A DNA stretch of 64,000 nucleotides, taken from CAVPDG01 sp963702535 (lineage in GTDB: Bacteria > Chloroflexota > Anaerolineae > Anaerolineales > UBA4823). The stretch spans positions 186,001-250,000 of the forward strand of contig CAVPDG010000024.1 in NCBI GenBank assembly GCA_963702535.1, given 5' to 3'. The position numbers and the translations under genes were made by a program. Each line of letters opens with the position of its first letter. Within the stretch, counting starts at the first letter, position 1. Under the pieces are notes generated by a model, which was not told the origin of the DNA, did not search any database, and worked only from the letters and a program-made list of their open reading frames with translations. Positions 1 to 8,216 of the stretch are shown piece after piece.

Positions 1-848
1 GCTACCTGCTCGACGTGGCGCGTTACTGGATCGAGCAAGGCGCCGATGGCTGGCGCCTGGATGTGCCCAACGAGATCGATGACGATGCCTTTTGGGATGA
101 GTTTCGCCATACCGTCAAATCAGCCAACGCCGACGCCTACATCCTGGGCGAGATCTGGACCGCCGATCCGCGCTGGGTGGGCGAGAGCCATTTCGACGGG
201 TTGATGAATTACCCCTTCCGCGAGTGCCTGCTGGGCATGCTCACCGGCGATGGTCAATCGTCTACTCACTGCCTGGCCAGCCTGGAATCGCTTACCAACA
301 TCTACCCGCGAGCGAATGTCAACGCTATGTACGTGCCGCTCGGCTCGCACGACACCGAGCGTGCCCTGACACGCCTGAACGGCGACGAGAGGCGCCTGCG
401 CCTTGCCTGGCTGTGCCAGTTCGCCTACCCCGGCGCGCCAGCCATCTATTACGGCGACGAGATCGGGCTGCTGGGTGGCAAGGACCCCGATTGCCGCCGT
501 GCCTTCCCCTGGGACGAGAGCCAGTGGAACCAGGGTTTGCGCAATGACTTGAAAGAGTTGATTGCCCTCCGTAAGCGCCTGCCGGCGTTGCGTAACGGCG
601 CCTATCGCCATCTGGCCTCCGCAAGCCGGGCCGGGACCCTGGCTTTTGCCCGCCTGTATGGTGAGGAGAGCATCCTGGTCGCCCTCAATACCGGATCGGC
701 GCCCAGCCGCCTGTCTGTGCCCGTCGCTGAGCTTGGCTGGCAGGACGGGCGCACGCTGCATAGTCTGCTCGACCAGTGCGAGTTTACCGTCTCAGGCGGA
801 GCGCTTGCCCTCGACCTGCCGCCGCTCAGCGGCTTCTGGATCGCCTGA
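1..848 (+). CDS. GH13 alpha-amylase family enzyme (neopullulanase/cyclomaltodextrinase-like), 3' end
   Basis: The gene enters the window already open; the reading frame is continuous from base 3. It hydrolyses alpha-1,4 (and possibly alpha-1,6) glucan bonds, probably in the cytoplasm. Three of the four conserved GH13 regions are visible: GWRLDV with the nucleophile Asp at bases 60-62, LGEIW with the acid/base Glu at 150-152, and GSHDTE with the transition-state Asp at 351-353. The last 90 residues form the usual C-terminal beta domain. WRLDVPNE resembles the neopullulanase/cyclomaltodextrinase subgroup. The N-terminal part, including any N domain that would settle the subfamily, lies outside the window. 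It fits the alpha-glucan genes at 27-37 kb but is not adjacent to them. Confidence 0.9.
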   Translation, partial: YLLDVARYWIEQGADGWRLDVPNEIDDDAFWDEFRHTVKSANADAYILGEIWTADPRWVGESHFDGLMNYPFRECLLGMLTGDGQSSTHCLASLESLTNIYPRANVNAMYVPLGSHDTERALTRLNGDERRLRLAWLCQFAYPGAPAIYYGDEIGLLGGKDPDCRRAFPWDESQWNQGLRNDLKELIALRKRLPALRNGAYRHLASASRAGTLAFARLYGEESILVALNTGSAPSRLSVPVAELGWQDGRTLHSLLDQCEFTVSGGALALDLPPLSGFWIA

Positions 849-947
849 TAGGATTTTTGTTTTCCTGTAACATGACAGTTAGCACTACCCAAAGCTGCTC
901 AAGAATTAGATAATAATGGTGGAAATTTATTTCTTGGAGGACTCTCT

Positions 948-1238
948 ATGCCGGTAAAAGGTTGGGTTGAAGTCAGCCAGGTTTACTGCAAGGGATGCGA
1001 GCTGTGCATCCACGCCTGTCCCCAGAACGTGCTCGCCCTCGATATCGAACACCTCACCCCCAAAGGCTATCACCCCGCATACCTGGTCGGCGAAGGCTGC
1101 ACGGGCTGCGCCATCTGCGCCGTTGTCTGCCCAGAAGCCGCCCTCACCGTCTACCGCCAGGTGCCATCTCGTCCTGCCCGCCCGGTTAAGGCGGAGGCGA
1201 GTCTCACCGCAGGTGAGGAGGCGCTAGATGCCGCGTGA
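948..1238 (+). CDS. 4Fe-4S dicluster ferredoxin, delta subunit of 2-oxoacid:ferredoxin oxidoreductase
   Basis: This 96-residue protein carries two CxxCxxCxxxCP motifs (CKGCELCIHACP near residue 15 and CTGCAICAVVCP near residue 48), the signature of a 2[4Fe-4S] ferredoxin. In four-subunit 2-oxoacid oxidoreductases this subunit passes electrons from the thiamine-diphosphate site to external ferredoxin. GGAGG at 936-940 sits 7 bases before the ATG. The stop overlaps the start of the alpha subunit by 11 bases, so the two are translationally coupled. The last 25 residues are a low-complexity Pro/Ala/Arg-rich tail beyond the usual fold. Confidence 0.93.
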   Translation: MPVKGWVEVSQVYCKGCELCIHACPQNVLALDIEHLTPKGYHPAYLVGEGCTGCAICAVVCPEAALTVYRQVPSRPARPVKAEASLTAGEEALDAA

Positions 1239-2355
1239 GTTATTGAAAGGCAACAATGCTATGGCTGAAGCCGCCGTGCGCGCCGGCGTCCAGGCTTATT
1301 TCGGTTACCCCATCACCCCCCAGACGGAGCTTCTGGAATATATGTCCGCGCGCATGCCGGAGCTGGGTCGCACCTTCCTCCAGGCAGAGAGCGAGCTCGC
1401 CGCCATCAACATGGTTTACGGAGCAGCATGCACCGGGGCAAGAGTGATGAGTTCATCCTCGAGTTCCGGTGTTAGCTTGATGATGGAGGGCATCTCCTAC
1501 ATCGCCGGCACCGAGCTGCCCGTGGTGCTGATCGACGTGGTGCGCGGCGGTCCGGGGCTGGGCAACATCGCCCCCTCCCAGGGCGATTACAACCAGATCG
1601 TCCACGGCGGCGGGCATGGCGATTACCATCCCATCGTCCTCGCCCCCGCCAGCGTCCAGGAAGCCATCGACCAGACCGTGCTGGCGTTCGACCTGGCGGA
1701 TCAATACCGCTCGGTGGTCATTGTCATGGTGGATGGCAACATCGGGCAGATCATGGAGCCCGCCGAGCTGCCGCCCATGCAACCGGTGCGCACGGAATAC
1801 CCCGATTGGGCGGTGCGCGGCGCCGAGGGTCGCGAGCGGCGCATCCTCAGCTCCATTTACATCGACCCCGTGGACGAAGAGGTGATGAACTACCGCCTGG
1901 CGAAGCGCTGGCAGCAGATTGTCGCCAGCGAGATCCGTTATAAAACCTACCACCTGGAAGATGCCCGCTACGCCGTCATCGGCTTCGGCACCGCCGGGCG
2001 CGTCGCCCTCTCAGCCGTGCGCACAGCCCGCCAGGCTGGCATCCCCGTTGGCTTGTTCCGCCCCATCAGCCTCAGCCCCTTCCCTTACGAACAAATCTCC
2101 ACCCTCGCTGAGCAGGTGGACGCCATCCTGGTGGTTGAGATGAACGCCGGGCAGATGCTGGATGATGTGCTGCGCGCTGTCAAGGGGCGTATCCCGGTCG
2201 AGTTCTACGGGCGCATGGGCGGTATGGTGCCCTTCCCGGACGAGATCCTGGCGGAGATCCAGCGCCTGACCACCGCCCGCCTCGCCCCGGATGGCGACCC
2301 GCGCCGCTCCTGGATCGAGCGCTTCGCCCCGGTCATCGCGGCCGAGCGGAAATAA
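1228..2355 (+). CDS. vorB: 2-oxoacid:ferredoxin oxidoreductase alpha subunit, VorB type
   Basis: The 375-residue protein matches the VorB/KorA family, which carries the pyrimidine-binding and transketolase C-terminal domains of the 2-oxoacid:ferredoxin oxidoreductases. The opening LLKGNNAMAEAAVRAG, FGYPITPQTE near residue 27 and RGGPGLGNIAPSQGDY near residue 108 are typical of the 2-oxoisovalerate branch. The reaction is oxidative decarboxylation of a branched-chain or related 2-oxoacid to its acyl-CoA with reduction of ferredoxin, in the cytoplasm. The ferredoxin gene precedes it with an overlap, and the beta and gamma genes follow on the same strand. Substrate choice (2-oxoisovalerate versus 2-oxoglutarate or pyruvate) cannot be settled from sequence alone. 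Confidence 0.93.
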   Translation: MPRELLKGNNAMAEAAVRAGVQAYFGYPITPQTELLEYMSARMPELGRTFLQAESELAAINMVYGAACTGARVMSSSSSSGVSLMMEGISYIAGTELPVVLIDVVRGGPGLGNIAPSQGDYNQIVHGGGHGDYHPIVLAPASVQEAIDQTVLAFDLADQYRSVVIVMVDGNIGQIMEPAELPPMQPVRTEYPDWAVRGAEGRERRILSSIYIDPVDEEVMNYRLAKRWQQIVASEIRYKTYHLEDARYAVIGFGTAGRVALSAVRTARQAGIPVGLFRPISLSPFPYEQISTLAEQVDAILVVEMNAGQMLDDVLRAVKGRIPVEFYGRMGGMVPFPDEILAEIQRLTTARLAPDGDPRRSWIERFAPVIAAERK

Positions 2356-2359
2356 AGAT

Positions 2360-2474
2360 AGGACGCGGATAAACACGGATGATACGGATACCACGGATCA
2401 ATAACCCTGACATTAAAATCCGTGTACATCCGTCAAATCCGTGTCCTTGAGAATCTGCGAAATCTGCGGATAAT
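2360..2474. repeat. Self-complementary short-period ACGGAT/ATCCGT repeat in the vor operon
   Basis: The gap between vorB and the beta subunit is almost wholly made of iterated short units. The left half repeats CGGAT about every 10 bases (GCGGAT, CACGGAT, TACGGAT, CACGGAT). The right half repeats ATCCGT (AATCCGTGT, CATCCGTC, AATCCGTGT). The two halves can pair into a long imperfect hairpin. The end, GAATCTGCGAAATCTGCGGA at 2451-2470, recurs before two other genes in the window. It is transcribed with the operon. Confidence 0.8.
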
Positions 2475-2494
2475 AGCTTTTGGAGATGGTAAAT

Positions 2495-3271
2495 ATGGCA
2501 TTACCTGCTGATGCTCAGTTGGTCTACAAGCGCCCGGAAGCGCTGGCTGAGTTCCCCACGCACTACTGCCCCGGCTGCACGCACGGCATCGCCCACCGCC
2601 TCATCGCCGAGGTGCTGGACGAGATGGGCTTGCGCGAGCGCGCCATCGGCGTCGCACCGGTCGGCTGCTCGGTCTTCGCCTACAACTACTTCGATTGCGA
2701 CTTTGTCGAAGCCGCCCACGGGCGCGCCCCGGCCATGGCAACCGGCATCAAGCGCGTCCTGCCCGAGCGCGTCGTCTTCACCTACCAGGGTGACGGCGAC
2801 ATGGCCTCCATCGGCATGGGCGAGATTATTCACGCCGCCGGGCGCGGCGAGAACATCACCGTCATCTTCATCAACAACGCCATCTTTGGCATGACCGGCG
2901 GTCAGATGGCGCCCACCACCCTGCCCGGGCAGGTGACCACCTCTTCCCCCTCCGGGCGGGATGTCGAGCTGATGGGCTTCCCGCTGCGCATGGCAGAAGT
3001 GCTCTCCAACCTGGATGGCGCCGGCTACCTGGTGCGCCGCGCCCTGCACGACCCCAAGAACATCCGCCTCGCCCGGAAAGCCATCCGCCTCGCCTTCGAG
3101 ACGCAGGTGCGCGGCTTGGGCTTCTCCATGGTCGAGCTGCTCTCCACCTGTCCCACCAACTGGGGTCTCTCCCCGCTCGAAGCGCTGCGCTTCGTCGACG
3201 AGCATATGATCCCCGCCTTCCCGTTGGGCGATTACAAAGTCGCCCCGGCTGTGGCTGATTTGAAGGTTTAA
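2495..3271 (+). CDS. 2-oxoacid:ferredoxin oxidoreductase beta subunit (ThDP-binding)
   Basis: The beta subunit binds thiamine diphosphate and an iron-sulfur cluster. CPGCTHG near residue 24 is the conserved N-terminal Cys motif. The ThDP/Mg signature starts at GDGDMASIGMGE near residue 98 and ends with the Asn-rich INNAIFGMTGGQ. I chose ATG 2495 (MALPADAQ) because GGAG at 2482-2485 lies 9 bases before it; the upstream TTG at 2480 would overlap that ribosome site. The length of 258 residues is normal. It lies between the alpha and gamma genes, separated from each by a block of self-complementary repeats instead of the short gaps usual in this operon. Confidence 0.93.
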   Translation: MALPADAQLVYKRPEALAEFPTHYCPGCTHGIAHRLIAEVLDEMGLRERAIGVAPVGCSVFAYNYFDCDFVEAAHGRAPAMATGIKRVLPERVVFTYQGDGDMASIGMGEIIHAAGRGENITVIFINNAIFGMTGGQMAPTTLPGQVTTSSPSGRDVELMGFPLRMAEVLSNLDGAGYLVRRALHDPKNIRLARKAIRLAFETQVRGLGFSMVELLSTCPTNWGLSPLEALRFVDEHMIPAFPLGDYKVAPAVADLKV

Positions 3272-3275
3272 AGAA

Positions 3276-3392
3276 TAAAACACAAAGCACACAAAGGAAC
3301 ACCAAAGGACACAAAGGCTTGCAAGGTTTCCGTTCTTGATCCTCATGATCTTTGTGCTCTTCGCTCTTCCTTCGCGACCTTTGCGGTTTAAT
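3276..3392. repeat. Self-complementary short-period CACAAAG/CTTTGTG repeat in the vor operon
   Basis: The gap between the beta and gamma genes is built from AAAGxACAC-type units on the left (CACAAAG, CACAAAGG, CCAAAGG, CACAAAGG) and the opposite-sense units CTTTGTG, CTTCGC, CTTCGC, CCTTTGCGG on the right. The two halves are roughly inverted copies and could fold into a long imperfect stem. The sequence family differs from the 2360-2474 block, yet the architecture (about 10-base period, left half complementary to right half) is the same. Confidence 0.8.
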
Positions 3393-3419
3393 GTTTAAAA
3401 TACCTGAGGAATAATGCTT

Positions 3420-3992
3420 ATGCAAACTGAGATTGTGATCGCCGGGTTTGGCGGGCAGGGCGTGCTCTTCGCCGGGCAGGTCCTGGCCTACGCCGCCATG
3501 GATAGCGGCAAGATCGTCACCTGGATCCCCTCCTACGGGCCCGAGATGCGCGGCGGCACCGCCAACTGCACCGTCATCATCGCCGACGAAGAGATCGGCT
3601 CGCCCCTGGTGCGCAACCCCAAAGCCGCCATCGTGCTCAACCTGCCCTCGCTGGATAAATACGAGTCCGTGGTGGTCCCTGGGGGTGTCCTGGTGGCGAA
3701 TTCCTCCCTGATCAACCGCGGTCCCAGCCGGGGCGATATTACCTCGATTTTTCTGCCCGCCAACGAGATCGCCGAGTCCCTCGGGAACAAGCGCTTGCTC
3801 AACATGGTGGCTTTAGGCGCTTTGCTCGCCTGCCTGCCCGTCCTGCCCGTGGAAGCCATCGCCCAAGCCCTCAGCGACCACCTCCCCGAGCGGCACAAGA
3901 AGCTGCTGCCGGTGAATTTCAGCGCGCTGAGGCAGGGGGCGGAGTACGCGAGGAAACAGTCGCCAGCTATCGTACAAGCAAAACAGCTTTAA
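3420..3992 (+). CDS. 2-oxoacid:ferredoxin oxidoreductase gamma subunit
   Basis: This 190-residue subunit belongs to the POR/KOR gamma family, the domain that contacts CoA in the assembled complex. The N-terminal IVIAGFGGQGVLFAG is the family signature, followed by SYGPEMRGGTANCTV. Two in-frame ATG codons occur, at 3414 and 3420; GAGGA at 3406-3410 is 9 bases from the second and only 3 from the first, so I use 3420. It completes a delta-alpha-beta-gamma set. A GC-rich hairpin without a T run follows the stop. Confidence 0.92.
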   Translation: MQTEIVIAGFGGQGVLFAGQVLAYAAMDSGKIVTWIPSYGPEMRGGTANCTVIIADEEIGSPLVRNPKAAIVLNLPSLDKYESVVVPGGVLVANSSLINRGPSRGDITSIFLPANEIAESLGNKRLLNMVALGALLACLPVLPVEAIAQALSDHLPERHKKLLPVNFSALRQGAEYARKQSPAIVQAKQL

Positions 3993-3993
3993 G

Positions 3994-4013
3994 CCCCTCC
4001 CTTTAGGGAGGGG
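3994..4013 (+). repeat. CCCCTCCC-TTTA-GGGAGGGG hairpin after the vor operon
   Basis: A perfect 8-bp stem (3994-4001 with 4006-4013) with a 4-base loop starts right after the gamma-subunit stop. No T run follows, so it is not a classical intrinsic terminator. It may protect the 3' end of the operon mRNA or be a small dispersed repeat. Confidence 0.6.
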
Positions 4014-4057
4014 TGGGGGTAGGTTCTACGACACTGGTGCGCTGCTATCGCGCAGTG

Positions 4058-4084
4058 TATAATTGGGACTATTGTTGTCCCAAT
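4058..4084 (+). promoter_or_regulatory. Candidate promoter with overlapping inverted repeat
   Basis: A perfect TATAAT lies at 4058-4063, with no clear -35 box. It overlaps an 8-bp inverted repeat, ATTGGGAC (4062-4069) and GTCCCAAT (4077-4084), spaced by 7 bases. The repeat covers the expected transcription start and could be an operator or a 5' hairpin. It precedes the DUF1905 gene by 33 bases. Confidence 0.45.
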
Positions 4085-4117
4085 ACCCTGCAAAACGGAC
4101 CGTAGAGACTCTCCCCC

Positions 4118-4406
4118 ATGCTCCTGGACTTCACCGGCGTCATCTTCATCTGGCGCGGACCTGCGCCCCTACTTCTTCGTCGCCGTTCCGCCGGAGCAAA
4201 GCAGCGCCCTCAAAGCCATCTCCAGCATCGCTACCTACGGCTGGGGCGTCATCCCGGTGGACGCCCGCATCGGCAAAACCCGCTGGTACACATCCTTGTT
4301 CCCGAAAAATGGCGCCTACCTGGTGCCCATCAAAGACAGCGTCCGCAAAGCCGAACATCTCGCCGACGGCGATGAAGTGACCATCCAGCTCGAGGTCCGT
4401 TTGTGA
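4118..4406 (+). CDS. DUF1905 family protein, frameshifted
   Basis: Read across one frameshift, this gives a 95-residue protein of the DUF1905 family, a small beta-barrel domain of unknown role. The first part (MLLDFTGVIFIWRGPAP) ends in frame at a run of four C at 4166-4169. The family sequence continues one base later with YFFVAVPPEQ, then YGWGVIPVDARIGKTRWYTS and the stop at 4404-4406. The total length is 3n+1, so a single extra C explains the break. It is either an assembly indel or a recent mutation; no long frame survives on its own. Confidence 0.72.
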
Positions 4407-4464
4407 CCTCAAGATGCTCATCAGAACTCCGGGTCCCTCGATCAGGTAAAATTGATCGATAAAG

Positions 4465-4500
4465 AAATCTGCGAAAATCTGTGTAATCTGCGGATATTGA
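4465..4500. repeat. AATCTGCGAAATCTG-type repeat before the DinB gene
   Basis: Three iterated units (AAATCTGCG, AAAATCTGTG, TAATCTGCGGAT) match the end of the repeat before the oxidoreductase beta subunit and the repeat before rpmE. It lies 46 bases upstream of the start codon. Confidence 0.7.
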
Positions 4501-4545
4501 AGAAATAAGCGGCACCTACGTAGAAACAACTGAGGGAGTAACACG

Positions 4546-5064
4546 TTGACCATCATCGACAACGACATGCTCTGGCGCCAGTTCGGCGCCGCCATCGACT
4601 CGTTCGGCAACGCCCTGCGCGATTGCTCGGATGAGCTGTGGGACGCCCAACTCTGGCAAGACCAGCCCGACCAATGGGTGGCGCAGGGCTTTTCGGCGTT
4701 CTGGTACCTGTGCTACCACACGCTGTTCTGGCTCGACCTGTACCTCACCGGTGCGGAGGAAGGCTTTACCCCGCCCGAGCCCTTCGACCTGGTCGAGATG
4801 GAAGCGAACGAAGCGCTGCCCCGTACTTACACTCGGCAGGAGCTGCTCGGCTACCTGGATACCTGCCGCCGCAGGTGCCAGGAGACGGTCAGCGCCATGT
4901 CGCCCGAGCAAGCCAACCGCCTGTGCTCCTTCGCCTGGGGTGAGGTGCCCTTCGCCGAGCTCCAGCTTTACAACCTACGCCACGTGCAGGAGCACGCCGC
5001 CCAACTGCACCTCTTCCTGGGCCAGCAGGCGGGAAGGTCTACGAATTGGGTGGCACGGGCTTGA
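4546..5064 (+). CDS. DinB family protein
   Basis: The 172-residue product has the four-helix DinB/YfiT fold. The usual three metal-binding histidines are suggested by CYHTLFWLD near residue 62 and HVQEHAAQL near residue 146. Members are metal-dependent transferases, often thiol transferases with bacillithiol or mycothiol, but no substrate can be named here. The TTG start at 4546 is supported by GAGGGAG at 4532-4538, 7 bases upstream; the first ATG (4567) has no such site. It stands alone between the vor region and convergent ppdK. Confidence 0.8.
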   Translation: MTIIDNDMLWRQFGAAIDSFGNALRDCSDELWDAQLWQDQPDQWVAQGFSAFWYLCYHTLFWLDLYLTGAEEGFTPPEPFDLVEMEANEALPRTYTRQELLGYLDTCRRRCQETVSAMSPEQANRLCSFAWGEVPFAELQLYNLRHVQEHAAQLHLFLGQQAGRSTNWVARA

Positions 5065-5070
5065 TCGTCC

Positions 5071-5145
5071 GGTGGGTTGGCGGGAATAGAATATGCCAGA
5101 CGTTATTCGCATGGGATTAATGCTTATCCTGCCCGCCAACCCACC
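5071..5145. repeat. 75-bp element with perfect 14-bp terminal inverted repeats
   Basis: GGTGGGTTGGCGGG (5071-5084) and its exact reverse complement CCCGCCAACCCACC (5132-5145) flank a 47-base AT-richer core that codes for nothing visible. The element starts 7 bases after the DinB stop. The size and perfect termini suggest a MITE-like or REP-like unit. No target-site duplication is obvious. Confidence 0.6.
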
Positions 5146-5156
5146 CTACAAGTCGT

Positions 5157-5190
5157 AAAAAAAACCGGGGCGGGTCACCGACCCGCCCCG
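5157..5190 (-). terminator. Intrinsic terminator of ppdK
   Basis: CGGGGCGGGT (5166-5175) pairs perfectly with ACCCGCCCCG (5181-5190) around a 5-base loop. Eight A at 5157-5164 on the plus strand make a U8 tract for transcripts coming from ppdK on the minus strand. It lies about 70 bases beyond the ppdK stop. Confidence 0.85.
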
Positions 5191-5197
5191 ACAAACC

Positions 5198-5253
5198 AAT
5201 CCGTTCAATCCGTTCCCAAATCCGTTGACAGCTCTTTACCGTCAACTGTCAAC
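5198..5253. repeat. AATCCGTT short-period repeat between terminator and ppdK stop
   Basis: AATCCGTT occurs at 5198, 5207 and 5219, followed by an 8-bp inverted repeat GTTGACAG (5224-5231) and CTGTCAAC (5246-5253). The unit resembles the ATCCGT half of the vor repeat. Confidence 0.6.
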
Positions 5254-5257
5254 CGTC

Positions 5258-8027
5258 CTACAGATCTTCCGCGATCGCCACGCCCTTGTGCTTGAGCGCC
5301 GAGTGCGCCGCCGCCAGGCGTGCGATGGGCACGCGGAACGGCGAGCAGCTCACGTAGTTGTTGCCGATCATGTGGCAGAACTCGATTGAACTCGGGTCGC
5401 CGCCGTGCTCGCCGCAGATGCCCACTTCCAGGTTCAGGCGCGTCTTGCGCCCGTCATCGATCGCCATGCTCATCAGGCGACCCACGCCCTCGCGGTCCAG
5501 CGTCTGGAACGGGTTCTTGGGCAGGATGCCCTCTTCCACGTACTTCACCAGGAAGTTGCGCTCGGCGTCATCACGGCTGTAGCCGAAGGTCATCTGGGTC
5601 AGGTCATTGGTGCCGAAGGAGAAGAACTCGGCGGCTTTAGCCACCTCGCCCGCCGTCACAGCGGCGCGCGGGATCTCGACCATCGTCCCGAACTTGTAAT
5701 CGAAGTTAATGCCCTTCTCGCTCATCACGGCTTTAGCGATGCGCTCCAGGCGCGGCTGGATCCAATCCAGTTCTTTCACCGTACCGGTCAGCGGGATCAT
5801 CACCTCGGGCTTGACCACGATGCCCTTCTTGGCTTCGTCGGCGGCGGCTTCGAAGATCGCCCGCACCTGCATCTCCACGATCTCGGGCATGTAGATGCTC
5901 AGGCGCACGCCGCGCAGACCCATCATGGGGTTGCTCTCGTGCATGCTGCGGATGGATGCCAGCAGCTTTTCCTTCTCTGCCAGGCCCTTCGTCTCGCCCT
6001 TGACGCGCATCTCGATCACCTCTTCGAAGAGCTTCTCTTCGTCGGGCATGAACTCGTGCAGCGGCGGGTCGATCAGGCGGATGATCACCGGGTAGCCGTC
6101 CATCGCCTCGAACAAGCCGGCGAAGTCGGCGCGCTGGTAGGGCAGCAGCTCGTCCAGAGCGGCGGTGCGCTCGGCGCTGGTGGTGGCAAGGATCATGCGC
6201 TGCACGATGGGCAGGCGCTGGGTCTCGAAGAACATGTGCTCGGTGCGGCACAAGCCGATGCCCACCGCCCCGTACGAGCGGGCGCGGCGCGCATCCTTGG
6301 GATAATCGGCGTTCGCCCACACCTGCAAGCCGGTGGTCGGCCAGCCCTCAGGCGCCTTACGCACGCCGGGGGTGGCGCAGATCTCGTCTGCCCACTTGAG
6401 CAGGGTCAGCAGGTCGGTCTGCTCTTCCAGGCTGGGGGCGCTGGTGGGGATTTTGCCCAGGAAGACCTCGCCGGAGGTACCGTCGACGGAGATCCACTCG
6501 CCTTCCTTTACCACGTTGCCTTCCATCGCCATCTGGCGCTTTTCCAGGTCGATGCGGATCTTGGACGCGCCGACGATGCAGGGCACGCCGAACTGGCGAG
6601 CAACTACAGCGGCGTGGGAGGTCGCCCCGCCCTCGCTGGTCAGGATGCCCTTGGCAGCCAGCATACCGTGCACGTCATCCGGCTTGGTGAACGGGCGCAC
6701 CATGATCACATCCTGCCCGTTTTCCTTTGCCATCCTCTCAGCCGTGTCGGCGTCGAAGTACACCTGTCCCACCGCCGCGCCGGGGGAAGCGTTCACGCCC
6801 TTGGCGTACAGGCGTCCTTCTTTGGCGGCGGCTTTCTTCACATTAAGGTCAAACTGCGGGTGCAGCAGCGTGTCCACCTGCTCGGGGGTCACGCGCAGCA
6901 GGGCAACTTCCTTGGTGATCAGCCCTTCGTTCGCCATATCCACGGCGATCGTCACCTCGGCTTTAGCCGTGCGCTTGCCGTTGCGCGTTTGCAGCATCCA
7001 CAGCTTGCCCTTCTCGATGGTGAACTCCACGTCCTGCATATCTTTGTAGTGCTCTTCCAGCTTGGCGCAGATGTCCAGGAACTGCTGGTAGGCTACGGGC
7101 ATTTCCTTCCCCAGGTTCTCGATCTTCTCCGTGTTGCGGATGCCCGCCACCACGTCTTCGCCCTGGGCGTTGAGCAGGTAATCGCCGTACATCTTGTTCT
7201 CGCCGGTGGCCGGGTCGCGCGTGAAAGCCACGCCCGTGCCCGATTCCCAGCCCATGTTGCCGAAGACCATGGTCACGATGTTGACCGCCGTGCCCAGGTT
7301 GTGCGAGATGCCCGCCGCGTTGCGGTAATCGATCGCCCGCTTGCCGTTCCACGAGCGGAACACGGCTTCTGTCGCCAGCTTGAGCTGCTCGAGCGGGTCC
7401 TGCGGGAAGTCGAAGCCCTTATGCTCGCGCACCACCTCTTTGAACTTCTGCGTGATCTTCTGCCAGTCCGCTGCGTCCAGGTCGGTGTCAGACTTGACAC
7501 CCTTCTTGGCTTTGTACTCTTCCAGGTAATCCTCGAACGGCTCGTCGGGGATGTTCGAGCACCACCGATCCGAACATCTGCACCAGGCGGCGGTACGCGT
7601 CGAAGACGAAGCGCTCGTCGCCGGTCATCTTTGCCATGCTCTCGGCGGTCTTATCGTTCAGACCGATGTTGAGCACGGTGTCCATCATGCCGGGCATCGA
7701 GAACTTGGCGCCCGAGCGGCAGGATACCAGCAGCGGGTTGGAAGGATCGCCGAACTTCTTACCAGTTTGCGCTTCTACCGCCTTGAGAGCCTCCAGCTCT
7801 TGCGTCCACAAGCCCTCGGGGAACTTGTTCCCCTCCGCCAGGTACGCGTTGCAGGCTTCCGTGGTCACCGTGAAGCCCGGTGGTACCGGCACGCCGATGC
7901 GAGTCATCTCAGCCAGGTTGGCGCCTTTGCCGCCCAGCAGGGCGCGCACGCCATCCCAGTTGCCGCCTACATACTTCTCTGCCTGCTCGACCTCGTCGAA
8001 CCGGTACACCCATTTCTTTCCAGACAT
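5258..8027 (-). CDS. ppdK: Pyruvate, phosphate dikinase, frameshifted
   Basis: PPDK interconverts pyruvate, ATP and phosphate with PEP, AMP and pyrophosphate, a key glycolytic or gluconeogenic step in anaerobes. The order is right: ATP-grasp domain (GGKGANLAEM near residue 33, RSGAKFSMPGMMDT near residue 110), the swivelling phosphohistidine domain (GGATSHAAVVAR, around bases 6595-6635), and the PEP-binding barrel ending in GICGEHGGDPSS. The start at 8027 has AGGAGGTAA 5 bases upstream. Near base 7555 the frame changes by one base: VVLEHP should continue as NIPDEPFEDYLEEYKAKKG in the next frame. The combined length, about 922 residues, is normal. An 8-bp hairpin (8087-8107) lies in the leader. 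The gene is either inactive or an assembly indel; I favour the latter. Confidence 0.9.
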
Positions 8028-8086
8028 ACTTTACCTCCTGAATCAAGATCGTAAGGATAGCTGCTTTCGCAGGTTTTTTCCACAGA

Positions 8087-8107
8087 TTTGGATTGTGATA
8101 ATCCAAA
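8087..8107 (-). promoter_or_regulatory. Hairpin in the ppdK leader
   Basis: TTTGGATT (8087-8094) and AATCCAAA (8100-8107) form a perfect 8-bp inverted repeat with a 5-base loop, 60 bases upstream of the ppdK start. It could be an operator half-site pair or a 5' mRNA hairpin. Confidence 0.4.
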
Positions 8108-8154
8108 CAAATAGTTTACCACACATCCCGCCTGCTCTCGGGTAAGCTCGCTCG

Positions 8155-8204
8155 AAAAAAAACAGATTGCAGCAGGCTGACAGCCCGCTGCAATCTGTTT
8201 TTTT
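8155..8204. terminator. Bidirectional intrinsic terminator
   Basis: ACAGATTGCAGC (8162-8173) pairs with GCTGCAATCTGT (8187-8198), extended by a partly paired top. Eight A precede it and seven T follow, so it can end transcripts in either direction. Its evident client is the minus-strand membrane gene ending at 8217, insulating it from ppdK. Confidence 0.85.
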
Positions 8205-8216
8205 AAGGTAAGCCGT

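Noticed and set aside
3994..4013. Intrinsic terminator after the vor operon
   Set aside because: The stem is perfect but is followed by TGGGGGT instead of a T run; kept only as a hairpin or repeat.
5405..7672. A 755-codon open frame on the plus strand opposite ppdK
   Set aside because: It is antisense to a clear ppdK, has a His/Leu/Val-biased, low-information sequence, and has no recognisable domain. Long antisense frames are expected in GC-rich genes.
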